From CAWBLP01 sp963789495 (lineage in GTDB: Bacteria > Pseudomonadota > Alphaproteobacteria > Acetobacterales > Acetobacteraceae): a stretch of 64,000 bases of DNA. The notes under the pieces are model-generated. The model saw only the letters and a list, made by a program, of their open reading frames with translations. It ran no database searches and had not been told where the DNA came from. Shown here one piece after another: positions 45,319-55,444 of the stretch. Numbering within the stretch: the first letter of the stretch is position 1; each line of letters begins with the position of its first letter. The position numbers and the translations under genes are program-made. The stretch is from positions 124,001 through 188,000 of the forward strand of contig CAWBLP010000005.1 of NCBI GenBank assembly GCA_963789495.1, read 5' to 3'.

Positions 45319-46851
45319 TCAACCGGGTCGCTTCTCTTTGTCCCCGCTCAGCGAAAGCGGGACCCACTGCAGCCCGTCCTGCCGCTGGATCAGCATCAGA
45401 ACCGACTTGCGATTTTCCTTCCGCACGCTGTCCACGCGCTTCTGCACGTCCGCGGGCGTGCTGACCTCACCCTGTTGCACTTCCACGATGACGTCGCCCG
45501 CTTTGACTCCCCGCTCCGATGCGGCGCTGTTCGGCAGCACGTCCGTGACCACCACACCTTTCTGGTCCGAGTTCAGCTGGAACTTCTCCCGCAGGTCAGA
45601 CGAGATCGGGGCCAGCTTTAGCCCCAGCCCGGAAATTTCGGTCGGCTTGTTGGCCTCCGGCTTTTCGGCGGGTGTTGCGGCGGCAACCTGGGCATCTTCC
45701 GGCTTCTCACCGAGCGTCGCGTCGAGTGTGACTTCCTTGCCGTCGCGCCAGACCACCACCGGCACGGACTGCCCGACTTCGGAATCGGCCACAATGCGCG
45801 GCAGTGCGTGCATGTCCTTCACGTCCTGGTTGTTGAATTTCAGGACGATGTCGCCATTCTGAATCTTCGCCTTGTCCGCCGGGCCACCGTCATTGACCCC
45901 GGCCACCAGCGCACCCGTTGCCTCCTTCAAGCCAAGGCTTTCCGCGATATCAGGTGTCACCTGCTGGATCCGCACGCCAAGCCAGCCGCGCCGCGGGTGA
46001 CCGAAGTCGCGCAACTGGGCGACGACGTTCTTCACCATGTTGGAGGGAATCGAAAAGCCGATTCCGACCGATCCGCCTGAGCGTGAATAGATCGCTGTGT
46101 TCATGCCAACGACCTCGCCATCCATGTCGAACAGCGGCCCACCGGAGTTGCCCTGGTTGATGGCGGCATCGGTCTGAATGAAGTCGTCGTAGGGCCCCTG
46201 ATGAATGTTGCGGCCGCGCGCCGAAACAATCCCCGCAGTTACGGTACCGCCCAGGCCGAAAGGGTTGCCGATCGCCACCACCCAGTCGCCGACCCGCGCC
46301 TTGTCCGAATCGCCAAACGGCACCGCCGGCAGCGGCTTGTCCGGCTTCACCCGCAACAGCGCGATGTCGCCGGTTTCGTCGCGTCCCACGACCGTGGCCT
46401 TCAACGTCGTATTGTCCTGCAATGTCACAGTGATCTGGTCGGCGCCGTCGATCACGTGGTTGTTGGTCACGATCAGGCCGGACGGATCGATGATGAAGCC
46501 GGAACCGAGGCTCTGCAGTCGCCGTTCCGGCTGTTGCGGCGTTTCACCGCCGCGCCCCCCCGGAGGCCGGTTACGGTTGAGGAAGTCCTTGAAGAACTGC
46601 TCGAACGGCGAGCCTGGCGGAAACAGCGGCAGCTCTGGCCCGCCCGGCGCGCCATTGCGGGCCTGAATGGTCTGGCTGGAGGAGATGTTCACCACCGCCG
46701 GCAGCAGCCTGGTCGCGAGATCGGCGAACCCGTCGGGTGCGGAGCGGGCATAGGCCGATGGTACCATCGGCACGGAGGCAACCGGCAGCGTCACGATGGC
46801 GGCGCAGGCCAAGGTGGCGATGCGAATGGTGCGGGAGCTGGGCAGGCGCAT
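45319..46851 (-). CDS. degP: Periplasmic serine protease DegP/HtrA
   Basis: A 510-residue HtrA protease with an N-terminal signal segment (IATLACAAIVTLPVASVPMVPSAYA). The trypsin-like domain has His132 in VTNNHVIDG, Asp162 in ETGDIALLRV and Ser236 in NQGNSGGPLFD. Two PDZ domains follow (GWLGVRIQQVTPDIAESLGL and GVVVTDVLPNSAASERGVKAGD). It degrades or refolds damaged envelope proteins in the periplasm. The start at 46851 is taken from the signal peptide; the open frame continues upstream only as the reverse of the rnd gene. It is divergent from rnd. Confidence 0.93.
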   Translation of the reverse strand: MRLPSSRTIRIATLACAAIVTLPVASVPMVPSAYARSAPDGFADLATRLLPAVVNISSSQTIQARNGAPGGPELPLFPPGSPFEQFFKDFLNRNRPPGGRGGETPQQPERRLQSLGSGFIIDPSGLIVTNNHVIDGADQITVTLQDNTTLKATVVGRDETGDIALLRVKPDKPLPAVPFGDSDKARVGDWVVAIGNPFGLGGTVTAGIVSARGRNIHQGPYDDFIQTDAAINQGNSGGPLFDMDGEVVGMNTAIYSRSGGSVGIGFSIPSNMVKNVVAQLRDFGHPRRGWLGVRIQQVTPDIAESLGLKEATGALVAGVNDGGPADKAKIQNGDIVLKFNNQDVKDMHALPRIVADSEVGQSVPVVVWRDGKEVTLDATLGEKPEDAQVAAATPAEKPEANKPTEISGLGLKLAPISSDLREKFQLNSDQKGVVVTDVLPNSAASERGVKAGDVIVEVQQGEVSTPADVQKRVDSVRKENRKSVLMLIQRQDGLQWVPLSLSGDKEKRPG

Positions 46852-47028
46852 GTCTGAGTGTCCCTGGACAACTGGCCGGATATGGCCCGCAGAGTCGCCA
46901 CTGGCAACTGTGCCGTGACGCAAACGCCGCGCCGGGTGCCATCTCGTGAAGCCGTGGCCGGTCTGGCCGGTCCGCCCCGACGAGGTCGGGCTTTGGCCAT
47001 TATTCGCGCGCGCGTGTACAAAGGCGGA

Positions 47029-48213
47029 ATGCCCGGACCGTCCCGCCCCGAATTTCCGCCCCCCCGCCTCATCACCACCAATGAGGCCCTCGACGAACTC
47101 TGCCAGCGGCTTGCCGCGGAAGAGTTCGTCACCGTCGATACCGAGTTCATGCGGGAACGCACCTACTGGCCGGAACTCTGCGTCGTGCAGTTGGCCGGCG
47201 AGAACGAGGTCGCCGTCATCGACGTTCAGGCCGAAGGTCTCGATCTGGCCCCGCTCGGGCGGCTGATGGCCGCGCCGGTCCGCAAGGTGTTCCATGCGGC
47301 GCGGCAGGATATCGAGATATTCGTCCTGAAGTTCGGTTCGGTGCCGCAGCCCCTGTTCGACACCCAGGTCGCCGCGATGGTGGCTGGATTCGGCGATCAG
47401 GTCGGATACGACTCGCTGGTCTCCGGCCTCACCGGTGGGGTGATCGACAAGGCCCATCGGTTCAGCGACTGGTCGGCCCGCCCCTTGTCCTCGGCGCAAA
47501 TCGCTTATGCCGCCGCCGATGTCACCTACCTGCGCGAGGTTTATCGCCGGCTGCGTGCCAGGCTGGAAAGCGACGGGCGACTGGACTGGGTCGCAGAGGA
47601 AATGGCGGTGCTCGTGGATCCCGCGACCTACCGCGCCGATCCGGACACCGCCTGGGAGCGGTTGCGCGCGCGCAGCAGCAATCGCCGCTTTCTGGGCACA
47701 CTGCGAGCCATCGCGGCGTGGCGGGAGCGGGAGGCGCAACGCCTGAATATTCCGCGGCAGCGACTGTTGAAGGACGAGTCGCTGCTGGAGGTGGCAGCCA
47801 CGGCGCCAACCACGCCGGACGCGCTTGCCCGCGCCCGGGGCGTCACGCGGGGCTTCGCCGAGGGCCGCAGCGGCGCGGCGCTGCTGGAGGTCATCGGCCA
47901 GGCCACCCGATTACCCGCGACTGCCCTGCCGGTCGCACCGTCCACGCGCGAGTCGGTTCGTCCTTCGCCGGCCCTGGTGGCGCTGCTGAAGGTGTTGCTG
48001 TCGGCCAAGAGCGAGCATCACCATGTGGCGGCGCGGTTGGTCGCTTCCTCGGACGACATCGACCGCCTGGCGGTGGAGGCGGAGCCCGAGATCCGCGCCT
48101 TGCACGGCTGGCGGCGCGAGGTATTCGGCGAGGACGCGCTGGCTCTCAAGGAGGGCAGGGTCGCGCTGGGGGTCAATGGTCGCGCGATCAAGCTGATACC
48201 ACTGGAACCGTGA
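47029..48213 (+). CDS. rnd: Ribonuclease D
   Basis: A 394-residue 3'-5' exoribonuclease of the DEDDy type. Exo I is FVTVDTEFMRERTYWPELC, Exo II KVFHAARQDIEIF and Exo III IAYAAADVTYLREVYRRL. An HRDC domain follows (NRRFLGTLRAIAAWREREAQ...). RNase D trims tRNA and other stable RNA 3' ends in the cytosol. The ATG at 47029 is preceded closely by AAGGCGGA; a GTG 15 bases upstream is in frame. Confidence 0.92.
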   Translation: MPGPSRPEFPPPRLITTNEALDELCQRLAAEEFVTVDTEFMRERTYWPELCVVQLAGENEVAVIDVQAEGLDLAPLGRLMAAPVRKVFHAARQDIEIFVLKFGSVPQPLFDTQVAAMVAGFGDQVGYDSLVSGLTGGVIDKAHRFSDWSARPLSSAQIAYAAADVTYLREVYRRLRARLESDGRLDWVAEEMAVLVDPATYRADPDTAWERLRARSSNRRFLGTLRAIAAWREREAQRLNIPRQRLLKDESLLEVAATAPTTPDALARARGVTRGFAEGRSGAALLEVIGQATRLPATALPVAPSTRESVRPSPALVALLKVLLSAKSEHHHVAARLVASSDDIDRLAVEAEPEIRALHGWRREVFGEDALALKEGRVALGVNGRAIKLIPLEP

Positions 48214-48316
48214 TCCGTCAGGCCCCCGGTTCGGCGTCATCCGCGCGAATGGCTACGCATGGGAGGCGCTCGGCGGTGCCGGAACGCAGTTAACCCGAAT
48301 TTCACCGGACGAGGCG

Positions 48317-49174
48317 ATGCTCCCTCGCATGGCTGCGTCAGCACTCAGCGACCTATCCGGTCTCGGCGTCCTGTGCCTGGATGACGATCCGCTGATGCGG
48401 ACCATTGTTCGGTCGGCGTTGTCGCAGCGCGGCTGCCGGGATGTGGTGCAGTCGGCGGATGGCCCAACCGCACTCGAACTCTGTCGGCATCGCCGCTTCG
48501 ATCTGATCATCTGCGACCTCCACATGACGCCGATGTCCGGGCTCGACTTTCTGCACGCCTTGGTCAGACAGGCCGTGGGTAAGTGCTGCCCCACTGTCAT
48601 GCTGAGTGCCGACAACGATCCGGCGACGATTGCCTCGGCACAGGAACTCGGGGTCAGCGCCTGGTTGGCCAAACCCATCTCGGCGCATCGTCTGGTGGAG
48701 CGCATCGGGGCGGTGATGGGCCTGGACCGTGAGGCCGAGCACGCCGGCGATCAAGGCCGCGGCGTACCAGTGGACCGACATTACGCGCGCCTCGTCGCCG
48801 ACCTGTCGGCGTTCGAAGAGGCAATTGCCAATCTGTCCTATCGAGAACGCGACCGGGCGGAGGCATGGAAGCGCATTCGACACCTGCTGCATGAGGTGGC
48901 AAGCCATGCCGGGAGTTTCGGTTACGGCTTGGTCGCCGACTTGTCGCGCCAGTGCCTGGAAATCCTCGGCAATGTCGATGCTAACCCGGCCATGGCAGCC
49001 GAACTGCAGGAGGAGATCGGTCGGGTGCTTGCAACGGTGGCCACCGCCATGAAGCGCGTAGCGCATAATCGGGTTCGTGGCGATGGCGCTGAAGCCGGAC
49101 TGCGCCTGTTGGTGAAAATTGGCGAACTGGTGCAACCATTGAACGCCACACTGCAGGCGCCGTCGAAGCCATAG
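48317..49174 (+). CDS. Response-regulator receiver protein with a C-terminal Hpt-like domain
   Basis: A 285-residue protein. The N-terminal receiver domain has the acidic pair in VLCLDDDPLMR, the phospho-acceptor Asp in LIICDLHMTPMSGLDFL and the Lys in AWLAKPISAHRL. The C-terminal helical region has HEVASHAGSFGYGLVADLSRQCLEI, resembling the His motif of phosphotransfer domains. There is no DNA-binding output. It could relay phosphate to or from the large hybrid kinase 250 bases downstream on the same strand. The start may be at 48317 or at the next ATG, 48329. Confidence 0.75.
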   Translation: MLPRMAASALSDLSGLGVLCLDDDPLMRTIVRSALSQRGCRDVVQSADGPTALELCRHRRFDLIICDLHMTPMSGLDFLHALVRQAVGKCCPTVMLSADNDPATIASAQELGVSAWLAKPISAHRLVERIGAVMGLDREAEHAGDQGRGVPVDRHYARLVADLSAFEEAIANLSYRERDRAEAWKRIRHLLHEVASHAGSFGYGLVADLSRQCLEILGNVDANPAMAAELQEEIGRVLATVATAMKRVAHNRVRGDGAEAGLRLLVKIGELVQPLNATLQAPSKP

Positions 49175-51359
49175 CTCGCGGCGGGCAACGCGAAGCAACA
49201 TAGGGATTGCCTCCCGCTCGAGGACGGTGGGTCTGCGAGATGCCGCCAGACGGTTCCCCTGCACCGCACGTTCGCGCCGGGATGCGAGCGCGGCCCGACC
49301 GTTCCAGCTTGGCCATATGAACGCGGTTGAATCGTCCGGGCAAATTAACTAAGGTCGCGATCACTCCGGATATGGTAATGGCATTGTCACGCGTGGGTCG
49401 CGCGCGGACCGGACCGCAATCAATGGGTGGTCGCGGTCTTGAACCGCGCATTTGAAATAGCGCACTTCCTGTGGCGCGGGCTTGCCGAGTATCGCGGCGA
49501 TGCGCGACGACGACCCATGCAGGGGCCAATGCTGCTGCTCGGCTGCTTGCTGATCGTCGCCAACGGCGCGCTGGCGCTGGCTACCTTGCACAACCTCGAG
49601 ACGGCCATCGCCCAAAGACAGCAAGTCAGTGAACTGCTTGTTGCCTTGTCGGAATTGCGCGCCCGCGTGGTGGACGTGACGCGTGCGTATGATGACTACC
49701 TGCTTAGCGACGACCCCGCACTTCTGACCCGGTATGAGGCGACGCGTCAAAGTGTCCCGCAGCAGCTTGCCCTGGTGCGGGCCTTGATCCCGGAGCGAGC
49801 GCGTCAGCAGGCGCGGCTGGTGACCGTTGTACAACAATTGGAAGATGACGGCGCCGCACTCGATTCGGCTATCGCCCGCTACCACAGCTTCGACAGGACC
49901 ACCGTTCTGGCCGAAGTGCAGCAAGCTGACCAACGCTTCGACCGCATGCGAAGTCTGATCAGTGAGATGCAATCCGCTGAACAGTACCTGGCGAGCCAGG
50001 AGCGGAAAATCGAGCGCAACGCCTCGATCTATGCCGTTGGCGTTGTTGTGGGAGGCACGCTCCTGAGTCTGCTGCTGATCTGCTCGGTGTTCCGGATCAT
50101 GCGTCGGGAGGCCCGTGGACGCGAGGCTCTGGTCATGTCGCGCAGCCGCGATCTGGCCGGCGCCAACGCCGCACTGACCGTGGAACTGGCTGAACGCCGG
50201 CAGGCGGAGGAAGCGTTGCGCCGGCGCGAGGTGCTGTTTCGAGAGCTTGCGGAGGCCATGCCGCAGGTCGTGTTCATCACCCGGCCTGATGGCCGCACCG
50301 AGTTCATCAACCGGCGTTGGCGAGAATTTACCGGCGCAGTGCAGGCGCTGGCACTGGATTTCGGCTGGGAACGATTTGTCCATCCCGACGACCTGCCACA
50401 GGTGCGGGACCGTTTTCGCCAGGCCCTGCGTTTGTCGGCGCTCTACATGGCGGAAGCTCGCCTGCGCGGACGAGAGGGCATCTACCGGTGGTTCCTGCTG
50501 CGGGCGATCCCCATCCGCGACCCGGTGGATGGCAGCATTGTTCGCTGGTTCGGCACCGCAACCGATGTCGACCTTATCAAGCAGACGGACCAGGCGTTGC
50601 GCGAGAGCGAAGAGCGGTTTCGCCGCATTTTCGAAGCCAGTCCGCTGGGGATCATGCTGGGAGAAGGCAACGAGCGCTGCATCATTCAGGTCAACCCCGC
50701 CATTTGCTCGATGCTCGGTCGCAATGCGAATGAGCTGCTCGGCCAGACCCTCGAGACCTTCATCCATCCGGACGACCGGACGCCGGTCATGCCGGCTGAA
50801 TCGCCCGACACGGATTGGCGGGAAAACGAAAAGCGCATGCTGCGCAGGGATGGTTCCACGCTCTGGACGCGCATCCATGTCGAGCGGCTGACGCCAGTTG
50901 CGCATGGCCGGCCGCAACTGCTGAACATTGTTGAGGACATTACCCGGCACAAGCAGGCTGAGGAAACACTGCGGCAGGCCCAGCGCATGGATGCCGTCGG
51001 TCAGCTGACTGGCGGCCTCGCGCATGATTTCAACAATCTGTTGGGCGTGGTGATCGGCAATGTAGAGTTCCTGGGCGATGCCGTACAGGACAATCCGGAG
51101 ATGGCGGCCCTGGCGAAGGAGATTTTGGACAGCGCGTTGAATGGCGCCGAATTGACGCGGCGGCTGTTGGCGTTCGGGCGCCGCCAGCAGTTGTCGCCGA
51201 GCATCATCGACCTCAATGAGCAGGTGATGCGTCAGATGGCGATCCTGCGCCGGACTTTGGGCGAGACGATCCGTTTCGAGACCGTGCTCGCCGACGATCT
51301 ATGGACGACGCGGGCGGATCCTTCCCAGGTGGGCGATGCCCTGCTCAATCTGGCTATTA

Positions 51360-52488
51360 CTAACCAGACGCACAAATAGGTATCCTCCCGTATGGGAATC
51401 GGTTATGCTGTCGTCATGCCGTCGGACCATGATTTCCGCAAACTCCCGTCCTCAACCCAGGCCGAACTGCGACGTGTCGCGGTAAACATGGTGCTCTCCG
51501 GGACAAACCGGATCGATGTGGCCAGGGCGATCGGGGTTAATCGACGCTTCGTTGGGGAATGGGTTCGTGCCTTTGAGGCCACGGGAGAAGCGGCGTTGGC
51601 CGGTGGGCGGCGCGGCCGACGGCCAGGTGAGCAAAAAGCCCTCAACCGGCGCCAGGAAGCGACGATCCGTCGGCTGATCGTCGGGCGATGCCCCGATCAA
51701 TTGAAACTCCCCTTCGCACTATGGACCCGCGAAGCGGTTGGCCAGCTGATCGAGCGTAAAGCCGGTATCCGCCTGTCCCCGACGGCCATCGGTACTTATC
51801 TTTCGGCCTGGAATCTGACCCCACAAAGGCCGATCCGGCGGGCGATGGAAAGGAGCGAGGCGGCGATCCAGACATGGATGAAACGCGAATACCCGGCGAT
51901 CGCGAGACGAGCCCGAAAGGAAAAAGCTGAGATCCATTGGTCGGACGAAACTGGCATCTCGAACCAGGCCAATTACGGCCGGAGCTTCGCGCCGGCGGGC
52001 AAGACACCGGTGATACCGCGTCCGGCCACGCGATTTACCCAATCGATGATCTCCAGCGTGACCAACCAGGGCAAGTTGCGCTTCATGATCTATGATGGCG
52101 CACTGAATGCAGCGATTTTTCTGAAATTCCTGCGCCGGTTGATCAAAGACACGGACCGGAAACTGTTCGTGATCGTCGACAATCTACGTGTGCATCGGGC
52201 CAGGACCGTGGCGGCGTGGGTCGAAGAGAACAAGGATCGAATTAAACTTTTCTACCTGCCGCCGTACACGCCGGAGCGGAACCCAGACGAATACGTCAAC
52301 AACGACGTCAAACAAGGCATGGCACGGCGTGGCACGCCAATGAACAAGGCCGCGATGAGGGCTGGGCTGACAGCCCATATGCGCGGGCTACAGGGCAGGC
52401 GACATAAGGTGCGCGCATTCTTCCAGGCACCCGATGTCCGCTATGCCGCGTAAGCGCATCCGTGATACATATTTGGCCGACTGGTTAG
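51360..52488 (+). mobile_element. IS630-family insertion sequence, copy B
   Basis: A 1129-base element with TA duplications at 51358-51359 and 52489-52490, and terminal inverted repeats beginning CTAACCAG. It is the inverse-orientation relative of copy A at 28486-29614. Removing the element and one TA restores CTGGCTATTAATGCG, which reads LAINA in the kinase N-box. The original target sequence is thus recovered exactly, with no other loss. Confidence 0.95.
51392..52453 (+). CDS. IS630-family transposase, copy B
   Basis: A 353-residue DDE transposase with the same motifs as copy A: the helix-turn-helix at the N-terminus, then WSDETGIS, VIVDNLRVH and YTPERNPDEY. The gene is intact. A few amino-acid differences from copy A show that the copies are not identical. 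Confidence 0.95.
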   Translation: MGIGYAVVMPSDHDFRKLPSSTQAELRRVAVNMVLSGTNRIDVARAIGVNRRFVGEWVRAFEATGEAALAGGRRGRRPGEQKALNRRQEATIRRLIVGRCPDQLKLPFALWTREAVGQLIERKAGIRLSPTAIGTYLSAWNLTPQRPIRRAMERSEAAIQTWMKREYPAIARRARKEKAEIHWSDETGISNQANYGRSFAPAGKTPVIPRPATRFTQSMISSVTNQGKLRFMIYDGALNAAIFLKFLRRLIKDTDRKLFVIVDNLRVHRARTVAAWVEENKDRIKLFYLPPYTPERNPDEYVNNDVKQGMARRGTPMNKAAMRAGLTAHMRGLQGRRHKVRAFFQAPDVRYAA

Positions 52489-53305
52489 TAATGCGCGCGA
52501 CGCGATGCCACACGGCGGGGTGCTGACGATCGCCACACGCAATGCCCAGTTCGATCATGAGCACGAGGTGATGGACGCTGAATTGCCGGATGGGGATTAC
52601 GTCGTGCTGGAGGTGAGCGATACGGGGATCGGCATGCCATTACAGGTGCTGTCACGGGCGGTGGAGCCGTTCTTCACCACCAAGGGGCCCGGTGAGGGCA
52701 GCGGCCTTGGGCTCAGCATGATCTACGGATTTGCTCGCCAGTCCGGTGGCCATCTGGCCCTGAGCAGCGAAGTGGGGCATGGCACCTCGGTGCGACTGTA
52801 TTTGCCGCGGGCGGTCGGCCAACCACTCGGCAGCGCTGAACCGGCCGCCGTTCCGCCGGTATCCATGGGTGACGAAGCGATCCTGGTGGTGGATGACAGC
52901 CCGGAGATGCGCCATGTCGCGGCGCGCCATCTGACGTCATTGGGCTACCACGTGCTGCAGGCCGAGCACGGGATGGCAGCATTGGAGATACTGCGGTCTG
53001 GCGACCGGATTGATCTCTTGTTCACTGACGTGGTCATGCCGGACGGTCTGACCGGGTTTCAACTCGCGGAAGCAGCTCGTTCGTTGCGGCCGGGCCTGCG
53101 CGTGCTGTTCACGACGGGGTACGCCGGCGGTCGCATGCCCGATACCGAGCACGATGGAGAGCCTGTGCGGATGATCCGGAAGCCATATCGTCGTGCGGAA
53201 CTGGCAGAGCAGGTGCGGGCCGCATTCGGTCGCTGATGGCCGAGTGGCCGGCACCCCCACAGTCCTATCGGAGGTTACGAAGACGGAGGCGCAGCCTCAG
53301 CTATG

Positions 53306-54058
53306 TCATGGCGCCCGGATCTTGGCAGGTGCAGGGCCGGCAGGACGAATAATGTCCGGCGGCAAACCGCTCGCCACTTCCACCAGCAGCTTGCGCAGGA
53401 TTGCCGCAGCGAAGTCACTGATCTGGCGCGCTACGATAACGAAACTGTCACGCCCGCCGATGACATAATCACGGAAATACTGGTCAAGTCCGGGATTGAC
53501 CTCGACAATTGGCAAACCATTGATCGTGATGCCGGCGGCCACCGCATCGTCCCTGGCGGCGGTGACGTCCCGCCCGTCGTTGTTGGCGCCATCGCCGGAG
53601 ATGTCGATGACCTTGCGGTCGGTGACCAGGTCACTTTCGGCCAGAAGGCGGGCGGCGTAATCGATGGCCGCGCTGATCGAGGTCCAGCCTGGCATGGGCC
53701 GCTCCGCCTTGAGCAACGCATCAATGAACGCCTCGGCATCGTTTGCGTCCCGGATCAGACGCCACTCGACGGTCTGCGTCTGGCGACGCACCTCGGACCA
53801 TTCGACGAAGGTGAGACCAATTCGGCCATGACGCCCGCCGCGCACGGCGTCAATGAAGCTGGGATGGCGCAACGCCTCGACATAACCCTGGATCTGCAGC
53901 GCGATCCGGTTGTCGCTCACGCTGCCTGAGACATCGATCGCCAGCACCAGCGCAACATCGACCTGTGCGTGTACGCCTTCCTGACGGCCGGAGATATTGG
54001 CCGATCGCCCAGCTCTTCCCACCCCGCCACGTTGCCTCGCAGGAAGTGCGATTGCCAT
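53306..54058 (-). CDS. VWA-like protein (DUF1194 family)
   Basis: A 250-residue protein with a von Willebrand A fold. The metal-binding MIDAS motif is LAIDVSGSVSDN (DxSxS), followed by a Thr region in PMPGWTSISAAIDYAA and an Asp region in VIDISGDGANNDG. DUF1194 proteins are normally exported. Here the expected hydrophobic signal peptide is not visible: the first 30 residues (ALPARQRGGVGRAGRSANIS) are polar. The true start may be elsewhere or the N-terminus may be damaged; no alternative frame offered a signal peptide. Its function is unknown. It converges on the disrupted kinase gene. Confidence 0.75.
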   Translation of the reverse strand: MAIALPARQRGGVGRAGRSANISGRQEGVHAQVDVALVLAIDVSGSVSDNRIALQIQGYVEALRHPSFIDAVRGGRHGRIGLTFVEWSEVRRQTQTVEWRLIRDANDAEAFIDALLKAERPMPGWTSISAAIDYAARLLAESDLVTDRKVIDISGDGANNDGRDVTAARDDAVAAGITINGLPIVEVNPGLDQYFRDYVIGGRDSFVIVARQISDFAAAILRKLLVEVASGLPPDIIRPAGPAPAKIRAP

Positions 54059-54538
54059 GCCTAGCCTCCCTGTCGGGCCTGAACTCGGCCCGGTTTTTCC
54101 GAAAGCCTAACGCCATTGCGGGGCAATTCGAGCATAATTTCCACGTTAGTGGATCGTCTCGGATCGCGTCATTCAGTTCGTGATTGAGTTTGCCGTGACG
54201 GGCTGCCGACATTCTGCGGCGCTGCGCAGCGCTGGAGATGCAATCCGTACTTCCCTTTTTGCGCGGGCATCTGTAGGGATCGCCGCGAGAAGCTGAGGAA
54301 CCCTAAGGTTGAGTCGGCCTGTTGTGACTGACCGATACCAGATGCGAGCGTACGACTATTCGCTTTCGCGACCAACCAGTATGAAGGCGCTCGACCCACG
54401 GGCAATCCTATCGACAACGGTGCGGCGCGATCGCGCTATGGGATGTGCGTTGCTGATGGTGTCAGCCCGTTCAGGGCCGGCAGTTGATTGTTGAATTCCA
54501 GTATTGACTCCTCGAACGATAGGCAGAGATCCCCCTCA
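54059..54538. other. Intergenic region upstream of cysD
   Basis: These 480 bases separate the divergent DUF1194 gene and cysD. No frame shows protein character. The DNA is less GC-rich than the average of the window, which fits a promoter region for the sulfate-activation operon. I looked for a SAM- or SAH-type riboswitch and did not recognise one. No clear terminator was seen. Confidence 0.4.
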
Positions 54539-55444
54539 ATGACGGCGCATCCGGCGCATCTGAAGGCTCTTGAGGCCGAGAGCATTTACATCCTGCGCGA
54601 GGTGGCTGCTCAGGCCGCACGCCCTGTTCTGCTCTATTCGATCGGCAAGGACTCTTCGGTCCTGCTGCATCTCGTGCGCAAGGCGTTCTTTCCCGCGCGT
54701 CCGCCCTTCCCGTTGTTGCATATCGACACGACGTGGAAGTTCCGTGACATGATCACCTTCCGCGATGCGACCGTGCGGCAGTTCGGGTTCAACCTGCGCG
54801 TCCATACCAACCCGGAAGGTTTGCGGGAGAACATCAACCCGTTCGACCATGGCAGCAGCACTTATACGCAGGTGATGAAGACCGACGCGCTCAAGCAGGC
54901 GCTCACCGATGGCCGATACGATATCGCAATTGGCGGCGCCCGGCGTGATGAGGAGCGCTCCCGCGCGAAGGAGCGGGTGTTTTCGGTGCGTGGGCCGGGC
55001 CATACCTGGGATCCAAAGCGCCAGAGGCCAGAGCTTTGGCATCTGTACAATGGCAATCTCGCGCCGGGTGAAACGTTGCGCGTCTTCCCGCTTTCCAACT
55101 GGACCGAGCTGGACGTGTGGAGCTACATCCAAGGCGAAGAAATCGATGTTGTTCCGTTGTATTTCGCAGCCGAACGGCCGACCGTGATTCGTGACGGCGC
55201 GCTGATCGTGGTAGATGATGAGCGTATGCGGTTCAATCCGGGTGAGAGGCCGGCACCGCGCATGGTGCGGTTCCGCTCGCTGGGTTGCTATCCGCTGTCT
55301 GCCGCAGTGGAATCCACGGCTGCCAATCTGGCAGAGATCGTGGAGGAGATGCGGACCACGCGGGTGTCCGAGCGTGCCGGCCGACTGATCGACCAGGATC
55401 AGGACGCTTCGATGGAGAAGAAGAAGCGCGAGGGATACTTCTGA
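54539..55444 (+). CDS. cysD: Sulfate adenylyltransferase subunit 2
   Basis: A 301-residue ATP-sulfurylase small subunit of the PAPS-reductase-like fold. It has the PP-loop LLYSIGKDSSVLLHLVRKAF, HIDTTWKFRDMITFRD, GGARRDEERSRAKERVFS and the C-terminal EKKKREGYF tail. With CysN it makes adenosine 5'-phosphosulfate from ATP and sulfate, driven by GTP. The ATG at 54539 gives the family N-terminus; in-frame upstream codons do not. Its TGA overlaps the cysNC ATG (TGATG), so the subunits are translationally coupled. Confidence 0.95.
   Translation: MTAHPAHLKALEAESIYILREVAAQAARPVLLYSIGKDSSVLLHLVRKAFFPARPPFPLLHIDTTWKFRDMITFRDATVRQFGFNLRVHTNPEGLRENINPFDHGSSTYTQVMKTDALKQALTDGRYDIAIGGARRDEERSRAKERVFSVRGPGHTWDPKRQRPELWHLYNGNLAPGETLRVFPLSNWTELDVWSYIQGEEIDVVPLYFAAERPTVIRDGALIVVDDERMRFNPGERPAPRMVRFRSLGCYPLSAAVESTAANLAEIVEEMRTTRVSERAGRLIDQDQDASMEKKKREGYF

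Larger units (their letters stand above)
49427..53236 (+). pseudogene. Hybrid sensor histidine kinase (CHASE3-PAS-PAS-kinase-receiver), split by IS630
   Basis: With the IS and one TA removed, a single frame runs through. Two membrane helices (MLLLGCLLIVANGALALATL and SIYAVGVVVGGTLLSLLLIC) bracket a CHASE3-type sensor. Two PAS domains (about residues 270-390 and 400-520) follow. HisKA has the phospho-His in GLAHDFNNLLGVV. The ATPase has its N-box rebuilt as NLAINARDAMPHGG, then SDTGIGMP and GEGSGLGLSM. A receiver has Asp in LLFTDVVMPDGL. The insertion lies in the N-box, so the truncated product, ending in IS-encoded TNQTHK, has no usable ATPase. The start may be GTG 49427 or ATG 49517. Confidence 0.88.

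Noticed and set aside
46852..47739. N-terminal extension of the HtrA frame
   Set aside because: It is the reverse of the rnd gene; the signal peptide at 46851 marks the true start.
49361..51025. 554-codon minus-strand open frame
   Set aside because: It is antisense to the CHASE3-PAS kinase and shows no domain; a codon-bias shadow.
28486..52488. Composite transposon formed by the two IS630 copies
   Set aside because: The copies are 21.7 kb apart, flank housekeeping genes, each has its own TA duplication and each interrupts a different gene, so they are independent insertions.
54059..54538. Possible SAM/SAH riboswitch before cysD
   Set aside because: No recognisable conserved core or paired-element pattern could be found by eye; the region is reported only as non-coding.
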